NCBI RefSeq assembly: GCF_013450155.1
Contig: NZ_JACCKD010000004.1
Location: 1 to 64,000, forward strand
DNA: 64,000 bases
Source: Haloechinothrix aidingensis
GTDB lineage: Bacteria > Actinomycetota > Actinomycetes > Mycobacteriales > Pseudonocardiaceae
Direction of reading: 5' to 3'
Part shown: positions 57,947 through 64,000 of the stretch, one piece after another
How the letters are laid out: each line of letters starts with the position of its first letter
How positions within the stretch are numbered: position 1 is the first letter of the stretch
Position numbers and translations under genes: made by a program
The notes under the pieces: generated by a model
Database searches by the model: none
What the model was told of the DNA's origin: nothing
What the model saw: only the letters and a program-made list of their open reading frames with translations

Positions 57947-58987
57947 CTACTCGGCCAGCTCGTCGACCAGATCCTGGTACCGCTGTGGAACGTCGAGCAG
58001 GTTCGAAGTCAGGTCGACGACCTCGTCACCCTGGAGGTACTCGTTCTCCGGACTGACGGTCAGGCCGCTGTCGGCCAGCTCGGCGACGAACTCCTCGTCG
58101 TTGGCCACCGACCACACCGTCTCCCGCAGCTCCTCGAGCTCGGCGTCCGGCATCTGCGGTGGACCGATGAGGGTGTAGAAGGCGGCGGCCATGTCGAAGT
58201 GTGTCTGCAGCACCTCGCGGTCGTCGTCGTCGATCCCGTCCACCTCGGTGGCCGTCGGGACGTCCGGGAACTTCTCCGAACGCTCGTTCACCAGCCGGAG
58301 CACGGGTCGCACGTCGTCGAGCCTGCCGATGGTCTCGAACGTCCGTACCGGCCCGATGACCGCGTCCGCGTCGCCTCGCTCGATCGCGACCATCCGCTCG
58401 CTCTGGTCGTCGAAGCCGGTGATGAAGTCGGCGTCGAGCTCGAGAACGTCCGAAACGACCTGCTGCGAGGTGAAACCCAGCGAACCGCTGGTGCCCGAGG
58501 CGAACCGCACCTCGTCGGCGGAACGAAGGTCCTCGACGTCCTCCAACGGCGTGTCCTTACCCGAGAAGAGCATGTGATCCGCACCGCCGAAACTCCCGAC
58601 GTAGGACAGGTCCTGCAGGTCGAAGCGCAGCTCCTCGGCGCCCTGCAGCTGCATGATCGCCAGCGGGCCGATCTGCCAGAGGACCAGCGTGGAGCCGTCG
58701 GCACCCTCTTTGATCATGTCGTTCAGCGCGACGAGCCCGCTGGCACCGGGCTGGTTGTCCACCACCACATCGGTGTCGAGTGCCTCGCCGAGCCGGGGGG
58801 CGATCGTCCGTGCCCAGGTGTCGAACGAGCTGCCCGGCGACGTGGGAACTGCGAGTGTGAGCCGCTCGCCGTCGAACGACCCGCCCTGGTCCTCCCCTTC
58901 CAACGCCGGGCCGCCTGCTTCGCCGCCGCAGGCAACCAGCACGAATGCGGCGGCTACGGCGGTGACAGTAGCTCTGGATACGCGCAC
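57947..58987 (-). CDS. tctC: tripartite tricarboxylate transporter substrate-binding lipoprotein TctC
   Basis: A 346-residue solute-binding protein of the Bug/TctC type. Signal peptide with lipobox LVAC (VTAVAAAFVLVACGGEA) gives a membrane-anchored lipoprotein. Mature part: LTLAVPTSPGSSFDTWARTI, VVVDNQPGASGLVALNDMIK, then VRFASGTSGSLGFTSQQVVS (ligand-binding loop) and DVPTATEVDG. The GTG at 58987 has AAGGGAGA. First gene of the module. Bug-type proteins bind diverse carboxylates; ligand not predictable. Confidence 0.92.
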   Translation of the reverse strand: MRVSRATVTAVAAAFVLVACGGEAGGPALEGEDQGGSFDGERLTLAVPTSPGSSFDTWARTIAPRLGEALDTDVVVDNQPGASGLVALNDMIKEGADGSTLVLWQIGPLAIMQLQGAEELRFDLQDLSYVGSFGGADHMLFSGKDTPLEDVEDLRSADEVRFASGTSGSLGFTSQQVVSDVLELDADFITGFDDQSERMVAIERGDADAVIGPVRTFETIGRLDDVRPVLRLVNERSEKFPDVPTATEVDGIDDDDREVLQTHFDMAAAFYTLIGPPQMPDAELEELRETVWSVANDEEFVAELADSGLTVSPENEYLQGDEVVDLTSNLLDVPQRYQDLVDELAE

Positions 58988-59106
58988 GAGGTCTCCCTTC
59001 GGGCGACACCGCCTCCGGAACTTCCGAGGGGATCGCCGTGAGTGGTGCCACAGTCTGTTTCTGCTGGATCAGTGTCGGCCGCGCGTACCCGGGCGACAAG
59101 ACATCC

Positions 59107-59123
59107 TTGCCGCTCAGTGGCAA
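59107..59123. promoter_or_regulatory. dyad upstream of tctC, possible IclR operator
   Basis: TTGCC and GGCAA separated by seven bases, about 120 bp upstream of tctC in a 242-bp non-coding region. It could be an IclR operator, but no -10/-35 pair anchors it. Confidence 0.3.
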
Positions 59124-59229
59124 ACATGCAGTTCATAGCGCTACTACCTGGAGGCCGCCCGCTCGTCGACCCGCTGGGCGCGGCGCGAGCGGGCTTCGGC
59201 GTGCGGGACAGGGGGCAGTTACGCGGCCC

Positions 59230-59955
59230 TCAGCCCCCGCGCAGCTCGGTGGCCAGCAGCAAGGCCTCGTCGGTGACGTCCGCGAGCAGGGTGCCGTCCC
59301 GGTGGCCGTCGAAGAACGCGGCCTCGACGATGGTCACATCCGTCCCGGTCACGTCCGAGGCGTACTGACCACCTGCGACCTGGGGCGCGTCGTCGATCTC
59401 CGCAGAGCCGTCCCGGACCATGTCGGATACGTTCCCGGCTCCCGTGGTGTCGGTGAGCGCGCGCAGCTCGGCCGCACGGCGCTCGTCCGGCATCGTGACC
59501 ACCACGACCGACACGAGCGCCCGCGCCCCGCCTGCGCTGGTCTCGTACAGCCCGCGGACGACGCGGTCACACGGATGCTCGGCGAGCCAGTCGCGCACGT
59601 CGCCGTAGGAGACCGCCGCGCAGTTCGTGCCGACATCCGGGGCGGTGGCCGAGTCGAACACGTACTCACCCACCCCGGTGGTCTCCTGCGTCGTGCTCGA
59701 GGTGTGCTCGGTGGTGGCTGTGGCCGCCGCGTCCGCGGGAGCGGGTGTCCCGCCGACATCGGCATGCGCACCCCCCAGGTCGTAGCGCACCAGCCACCAC
59801 ACGAAACCCGCCAGCACGGCCACAGCGAGCAGGCCGATACCGGCGAGCAGCGCGGACCCGCCGGTGGGTAGCGCCCGGGGTCGTGACCCGCCTACCGGGG
59901 CGCCACGAGCGCCGCCGGATCCGGCAGGGGTGTTCGCATCGCGCATGGTGGGCAT
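59230..59955 (-). CDS. uncharacterised single-pass membrane protein
   Basis: A 241-residue protein: Pro/Gly/Ala-rich N-terminus, one membrane helix (ALLAGIGLLAVAVLAGFVWWLV) at about residue 35-55, a Thr/Ala-rich linker, and a C-terminal soluble domain of about 140 residues presumed outside the cell, with two Cys (GTNCAAVSY, EHPCDRVVR) that may form a disulfide. I do not recognise the family. ATG at 59955 or 59946; earlier codons extend to 60015. It follows the PH-domain pair on the same strand. Confidence 0.7.
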   Translation of the reverse strand: MPTMRDANTPAGSGGARGAPVGGSRPRALPTGGSALLAGIGLLAVAVLAGFVWWLVRYDLGGAHADVGGTPAPADAAATATTEHTSSTTQETTGVGEYVFDSATAPDVGTNCAAVSYGDVRDWLAEHPCDRVVRGLYETSAGGARALVSVVVVTMPDERRAAELRALTDTTGAGNVSDMVRDGSAEIDDAPQVAGGQYASDVTGTDVTIVEAAFFDGHRDGTLLADVTDEALLLATELRGG

Positions 59956-60021
59956 ACCGTATCGGATGCCCGAACCGCGAGACAGCGGACGCCCACCACC
60001 TCCGGCGCGTGGCACGGCGGC

Positions 60022-61635
60022 TCAGGACTGCGCTGTGCGCTCGACAAACGGGCCGAGCAGGTCCGGAACGGCCTCCTCGGCGAGGCGCAGGCCGTCCGCC
60101 TCGCCGACGTCGCGCACCTGGTAGCCACCCGACCCGGCCGCGGTCGTCGCGGTCACGGTCACCAGACCCACACGGCGCTGGAAGATCGACTGGCGCACGG
60201 TCCACCCGATGACCCCGCTGCGTTGCAACGCCACGGTGCTGCGGCGCGCGGCCCCGCCACGGCTGACGAGGTACCGCCCGGCAAGGGCATGGCCGAGGTT
60301 GCGGTAGGCGTCCCAGGCCACAAGCGCGGCGATCGGCACTCCGCCGAGCAGGCACAGCCACATCGCCGTACCGGCGAGATCGGCGCGCCATCCCTCGGTC
60401 AGCGACGCGGCCACCCCGAAGCCCGCGGCCACCACCAGCACCGGTGCCAGCGACCAGCGAAGCCTCCTGACCAGCGCGGCCCTGGGGTGCGCCGCCAGCG
60501 GCACCCCGGTCGGCGCGTTCGGTTCGTCGAGCACGGCCGATGTCACCCGGTGTGCCGTCCGGCGGGGCGCGGCAGGAAGCAAAGTCTTGTGGTCGGTTCG
60601 CTCCGATCCCCCGCCGTGCTGCATGCCGGTGGCGACGGCGTCGACGCGGCCGGCACGCGCCAGCCGAACCCCGGGTGCCTCGACGAACTCGACGCCCCGG
60701 AGCCTGCGCTCCTCGAGCGAGATGGATCGCGTGGTGAGCAGCCCCCGGCGTACCCGCAGCGTGCCATCCGCCTCCCGGTCCAGCCGGTAGCCCCACCACA
60801 TCTCCACGAACAGCAGTGCGGCCCCGACAGCGCCGGCAGCCGCGACGAACAGCACCAGCGTCACCAGCGCCAGCACCACAGCCATCGTCGCGCCGACGGC
60901 CACGTCCGCGATCGCCTGCCGGGCACCGTCCCTGGCATCGTCGACGAGACCGCCGACCGGGCCGAACAGGCTGACCACGTTGGCGAGGAAGCCGATCACG
61001 GCCGCGCCGAGGGCGGGAGTCAGGAACGACAGCGGTGCGTACGCCGCCCAGCGCCAGTCCAGCGTCGCCAGCGGTGCCTGCTGCTGTTCCAGCTGCTGAG
61101 CCTGCTGCCGGGTCCGCGCCTCGTCTTCCGGCTCAGCCGCAGGCGTGCGCCGCAGCAGCTCCACCCGCAGTGCCTCGGCGCGCGTACGGGCCACCGGGTC
61201 GAGCTTGACGCCGGCCTCCCCGGAGGCGGCCTGCTGGCCTGTACCGATCACCACCGTCGCCAGGCCGAAGATGCGGTGTAGCGGGCTCGCGGTGATGTCG
61301 ACGGTCCGGATCCGCTCGCGTGCCAGCGAGCGCCGCCGCGTGACGACCAGCTGGAATCGCCACTCGAACCGTTCCGGGGTCGTACGGAACCGGGTAGCAC
61401 GCCACCGGAGGTACTCCCCGAGCATCGTGACGATCATGATCGCGGCGACCCCGCCCGCCAGGATGCCGAGCGTGCCGGGGATCGAGCGGCCTTCCGCGTG
61501 GATCCCCATTCCGGCAGGTACCGCCGCGATGAGCACGATGCCGGAGGTGACCAGCGTGCGCATCACCACCATGCGCCGGTCGAGCCGCTCGAACGTGCCC
61601 ACCGCACGCACCCCCTGGTCCGGCCGTGCCGTCAC
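60022..61635 (-). CDS. large PH-domain (bPH2/YdbT-like) membrane protein
   Basis: A 537-residue protein with three bacterial PH (DUF304) units, each introduced by membrane helices. PH signatures: RRRSLARERIRTVDITASPL with HRIFGLATVVIGTG; GLLTTRSISLEERRLRGVEF; and RYLVSRGGAARRSTVALQRS with SIFQRRVGLVTVTATTAAGS. A Gln-rich coil (QQAQQLEQQQAP) follows the first. The GTG at 61635 overlaps the stop of the small PH protein. Pairs of large and small bPH2 proteins recur in Gram-positive genomes; function at the membrane is unknown. Confidence 0.85.
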   Translation of the reverse strand: MTARPDQGVRAVGTFERLDRRMVVMRTLVTSGIVLIAAVPAGMGIHAEGRSIPGTLGILAGGVAAIMIVTMLGEYLRWRATRFRTTPERFEWRFQLVVTRRRSLARERIRTVDITASPLHRIFGLATVVIGTGQQAASGEAGVKLDPVARTRAEALRVELLRRTPAAEPEDEARTRQQAQQLEQQQAPLATLDWRWAAYAPLSFLTPALGAAVIGFLANVVSLFGPVGGLVDDARDGARQAIADVAVGATMAVVLALVTLVLFVAAAGAVGAALLFVEMWWGYRLDREADGTLRVRRGLLTTRSISLEERRLRGVEFVEAPGVRLARAGRVDAVATGMQHGGGSERTDHKTLLPAAPRRTAHRVTSAVLDEPNAPTGVPLAAHPRAALVRRLRWSLAPVLVVAAGFGVAASLTEGWRADLAGTAMWLCLLGGVPIAALVAWDAYRNLGHALAGRYLVSRGGAARRSTVALQRSGVIGWTVRQSIFQRRVGLVTVTATTAAGSGGYQVRDVGEADGLRLAEEAVPDLLGPFVERTAQS

Positions 61636-62117
61636 GTGGCATCCCCCGGAGTCGCCTGCGTCGTCTCGGTGAGCTCCTCGGCGAGGGAGCTCGCCAGCTG
61701 CGCGTCCAACCCGGCGATCTCCACGGCACCCTTCGCCGATGCGGTCGTGACGGTGACGGTGGCCAGCCGGAACAGCTGCTGTAACGGCCCCCGCGCGGTG
61801 TCGACCGTCTGGATCCGCGACATCGGTGCCACGCGCCATTCCTGCCAGAAGTACCCGGTGCGGGTATACACCGCACGGTCGGTGACCTCCCAGCGATGCA
61901 CCCGGTACCACCACGCGGGCAGGAGGACCGACACCGCCGAGCCAACGACCCCGATGGCCGCGGCGAGTATGAGCAGGGCGGGCACGAGCAGCACCCCCAG
62001 CACCGCCACCACGAGCGTCAGCGGGAGCACGACGAGCGCGAACCGGACCCGCCACCAGGCAAGGCAGCGGGGGTTCAGCCGGTTGGTGGGTGGCCTCAGG
62101 CGTACCGACTCCGTCAT
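61632..62117 (-). CDS. small PH-domain (bPH2/YdbS-like) membrane protein
   Basis: A 161-residue protein with two helices (FALVVLPLTLVVAVLGVLLV and LLILAAAIGVVGSAVSVLL) then one PH unit: WEVTDRAVYTRTGYFWQEWR, VAPMSRIQTVDTARGPLQQL and FRLATVTVTTASAKG. This is the YdbS partner of the larger protein downstream, with a GTGA overlap. Start at the ATG at 62117. Ten bases after the aldolase stop. Confidence 0.87.
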   Translation of the reverse strand: MTESVRLRPPTNRLNPRCLAWWRVRFALVVLPLTLVVAVLGVLLVPALLILAAAIGVVGSAVSVLLPAWWYRVHRWEVTDRAVYTRTGYFWQEWRVAPMSRIQTVDTARGPLQQLFRLATVTVTTASAKGAVEIAGLDAQLASSLAEELTETTQATPGDAT

Positions 62118-62127
62118 GCGCTCGACC

Positions 62128-62997
62128 CTATCCGTCCGGCGAGCCCGCCCGCCGCCGATCGGGGTCGGCGGCCAGCACACCGAGCAGGTGCTCGACCTCC
62201 TCGGCCAGTGCCCGGCGACCCGCGTCGATGTATCGCCTGGGGTCGACGGTGTCGGGATGCGCCCCGAGATGGTCACGCACCGCCGAGGTGAACGCGGCGT
62301 TCAGCCTGGTCGCCAGGTTGATCTTCGTCATGCCGTACGCGACGGCACGGCGCAGCCCCGCGTCGGGCACGCCGGATGACCCGTGCAGCACGAGCGGTAC
62401 CGGCACGGCGGCGCTGATCGCGCGGATCAACTCGACATCCGGGTCGGCGTCTCGCGTGCGCATCGCGTGGCTCGTACCGACGGCGACCGCGAGCCCGTCG
62501 ACTCCGGTGGCCGCGGCGTACCCGGCCGCCTGCCGGGGGTCCGTGCGCGCGCCGGGAGCGTGCACGCCGTCCTTGCCGCCTACCTCGCCGAGCTCGGCCT
62601 CGACCCACACGGCGCGTTCGTGACACCAGGACGCGACCCGCGCTGTCTCCGCCACGTTCACCTCGTACGGCCGTGCGGAGGCGTCGTACATCACCGAGCC
62701 GAACCCCAGCTCGACCGCCGTACCGACCAGGTCGGTGCCGGTGGCGTGGTCCAGGTGCACCGCGACGGGCACGCGCGCGGAACGGGCCACGGCGAGGGTG
62801 GCCGAGCCGATCGGCGCGAGCCCGCCGTGGTACCGCACGCAGTTCTCGCTGACCTGCATGATCACCGGCGTTCCCGCGGCCTCGGCACCGGTCGCGATGG
62901 CTTCGGCATGCTCGACCTGGATGACATTGAACGAGCACGCACCCCTCCCGCGCGCCCGCGCTGCGGCGACGAGCTCACCGGTCGGCGTCAGGGTCAT
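62128..62997 (-). CDS. class II sugar-bisphosphate aldolase (fructose/tagatose type)
   Basis: Zn-dependent aldolase cleaving a ketose 1,6-bisphosphate to dihydroxyacetone phosphate and glyceraldehyde 3-phosphate. 289 residues: FNVIQVEHAEAIATGAEAAG, VPVAVHLDHATGTD (catalytic Asp and zinc His), GFGSVMYDASARPYEVNVAE, VEAELGEVGGKDG, LAVAVGTSHAM (zinc His) and LVLHGSSGVPDAGLRRAVAYG (zinc His in LHG), then KINLATRLN. Length and sequence fit GatY/KbaY-like enzymes better than the larger glycolytic Fba. It overlaps the kinase gene upstream by 23 bp. Confidence 0.88.
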   Translation of the reverse strand: MTLTPTGELVAAARARGRGACSFNVIQVEHAEAIATGAEAAGTPVIMQVSENCVRYHGGLAPIGSATLAVARSARVPVAVHLDHATGTDLVGTAVELGFGSVMYDASARPYEVNVAETARVASWCHERAVWVEAELGEVGGKDGVHAPGARTDPRQAAGYAAATGVDGLAVAVGTSHAMRTRDADPDVELIRAISAAVPVPLVLHGSSGVPDAGLRRAVAYGMTKINLATRLNAAFTSAVRDHLGAHPDTVDPRRYIDAGRRALAEEVEHLLGVLAADPDRRRAGSPDG

Positions 62998-63943
62998 CTC
63001 CGCACAACCTCCGTCCTGATCGGCCCGCGCCGCGCACGGGACGGATGCCGGTAACGAGATCGCGGTAGGTATCGAACTCGACCTCCCCCGCGACCGGGGA
63101 CGCTACGGCGGCCGCCGACAGCGCCACCGCCTCGGCGAGCACGGCGTGCCACGGCCGGCCCAGCAGCAGCCCCGCGGTGAACGCGGCCGTGGCGGCGTCG
63201 CCCGCCCCTGTCGGGTTCCCGGCGACGGCGGCGGGCGGCGCGGCCCGCCAGGTCTCCTCGCCTGTGACGACAACGATCCCGTCGGTACCGCACGAGACGG
63301 CCACCCCGGCGGCGCCCGCGTCGAGGAGCACACGCGCCCCCGCATCCACCCCAGCCACGCCGGTGGCCCCGGCCAGCTCCGCGGCGTTCGGCGCGACCAC
63401 GGCAGGCCCGCCGCGGCAGCCGAGGCGCAGCGCGGCCCCGCTGGTGTCGAGCACGGTGGCGACACCGGCAGCGGCCGCCCGCGCGGCGAGGCGCGCGTAG
63501 GCATCGTCGGCGACGCCGGGTGGCAGCGAGCCCGCCAGCACGACGGCACCGGCCGACCGGAGGTGCTCGTCGAAGCCCGCGACGAACCGGTCCCATTCCG
63601 GACCGGTCACCTCCGGGCCCGGCTCGTTGAACACCGTCGCGTCGGTGTCGACGACCGTGACCGAGCGACGGGTCTGCCCGGCGACCCGCGTGAGGTCCTC
63701 GTCGAGTCCCGCCGCGCGGAGGTCCGCGCGCAGCGCGTCGCCGGTCACCCCGCCCGCCGTGCCCAGTACGCGCACCTCGTGGCCGAGGGCGTGCAGCACC
63801 CGGGCGACGTTGACACCCTTTCCCCCACCGCGCGAGCGCACGCACCGCACCCGGTGGCTCGCGTGCGGCACGAGCGCGTCGACGTGGTAGGTGACATCGA
63901 GCGCGGTATTGAGCGTGACCGCGAGTACGGCTCCCGCGGTCAC
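62975..63943 (-). CDS. PfkB-family sugar-phosphate kinase (1-phosphofructokinase/tagatose-6-phosphate kinase type)
   Basis: A 322-residue kinase that would phosphorylate a ketose monophosphate. Starts AVLAVTLNTALDVTYHV, typical for FruK/LacC; sugar-binding GGGKGVNVARVLHALGHEV, VVLAGSLPPGVADDAYARL, and the PfkB anion-hole motif GNPTGAGDAATAAFTAGLL. Variation from DTTGAGD to NPTGAGD retains the catalytic Asp. GTG at 63943, with AGGTG upstream, overlapping another frame's TGA. Paired with the aldolase, it suggests kinase-then-cleavage of tagatose or fructose phosphate. Confidence 0.88.
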   Translation of the reverse strand: MTAGAVLAVTLNTALDVTYHVDALVPHASHRVRCVRSRGGGKGVNVARVLHALGHEVRVLGTAGGVTGDALRADLRAAGLDEDLTRVAGQTRRSVTVVDTDATVFNEPGPEVTGPEWDRFVAGFDEHLRSAGAVVLAGSLPPGVADDAYARLAARAAAAGVATVLDTSGAALRLGCRGGPAVVAPNAAELAGATGVAGVDAGARVLLDAGAAGVAVSCGTDGIVVVTGEETWRAAPPAAVAGNPTGAGDAATAAFTAGLLLGRPWHAVLAEAVALSAAAVASPVAGEVEFDTYRDLVTGIRPVRGAGRSGRRLCGDDPDADR

Positions 63944-64000
63944 GGCCGCACCTGCCGGTCGAGGCGCTGCCAGGCCAGCAGTCCGGCGCCGATGCACCCC
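63940..64000 (-). CDS. C-terminus of an upstream gene cut by the window edge
   Basis: The last 19 codons of a minus-strand frame ending GAGLLAWQRLDRQVRP and a TGA that overlaps the kinase GTG (GTGA). The overlap and absence of stops support a real coding end. GAGLLAW resembles the end of sugar-kinase or ROK-type proteins, but too little is visible to name it. Confidence 0.5.
   Translation of the reverse strand, partial: GCIGAGLLAWQRLDRQVRP

Overview
The window is high-GC chromosomal DNA from an actinobacterium, most likely of the order Pseudonocardiales. The case rests on GTG-rich starts, the MraZ/FtsL-like/class B PBP set, a ClgR-PspA-PspM stress module, ThyX, a 1000-residue IF2 with a glycine-rich N-terminal domain, and gene blocks that follow Mycobacterium tuberculosis order: thyX, dapA, rnj, ftsK, argA, pgsA, clgR, pspA, pspM, and rimP, nusA, ylxR, infB, rbfA. 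Most of it is core housekeeping DNA. I see no prophage, CRISPR array, rRNA or tRNA gene.

Layout. 0-6.3 kb: the end of an HNH endonuclease gene, then on the minus strand ung and the first four genes of the division and cell-wall cluster (mraZ, rsmH, an ftsL-like gene, ftsI). The mraZ promoter overlaps tandem TGGG boxes. The cluster stops after ftsI, where ung takes the place of the expected murE. 6.6-11.6 kb: a plus-strand MoxR/DUF58/transglutaminase operon. 11.6-16.6 kb: a DUF3040 protein, DNA polymerase IV, a methyltransferase, an orphan ParA-type ATPase and pyrD. 16.6-21.3 kb: pgsA, a CinA C-terminal-domain protein, clgR, pspA and pspM on the minus strand, with a 171-bp MITE-like element inserted between clgR and pspA, followed by argA on the plus strand. 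21.3-29.4 kb: thyX, an ACT-domain gene, a Ser/Thr kinase, dapA, rnj and ftsK, all on minus. 29.5-33 kb: a ribbon-helix-helix protein paired with a DUF4097 beta-repeat protein, a YcaQ-type glycosylase and a GNAT acetyltransferase. 33-40.7 kb: truB, ribF, an HTH regulator, thpR, rpsO, pnp, dapB and a small membrane protein on minus. 40.8-43.6 kb: an MFS transporter and a TRM11-like methyltransferase. 43.7-49.7 kb: the rimP-nusA-ylxR-infB-DUF503-rbfA operon. 50-51 kb: a ferritin-like lipoprotein.

The main accessory block is 51.0-59.0 kb on the minus strand. It is a seven-gene operon: a tripartite tricarboxylate-type transporter (tctC, tctB, tctA), a benzoylformate-decarboxylase-like ThDP enzyme, an IclR regulator, a metallo-beta-lactamase-fold hydrolase and an aldehyde dehydrogenase of the benzaldehyde/vanillin type. 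The layout reads as a self-contained catabolic module: import of a carboxylate, decarboxylation of a 2-oxo acid, oxidation of the aldehyde. The right edge (59-64 kb) has a membrane protein, two PH-domain membrane proteins, and a class II aldolase with a PfkB-type sugar-phosphate kinase resembling a tagatose or fructose phosphate pathway.

Regulatory structure includes several convergent gene pairs whose stop codons sit inside a shared hairpin, five starts placed exactly where a leaderless transcript would begin (argA, a GNAT gene, parA-like, ribF, truB), and hairpins in the pnp and rpsO leaders. All calls are from reading the sequence. No database search was run.
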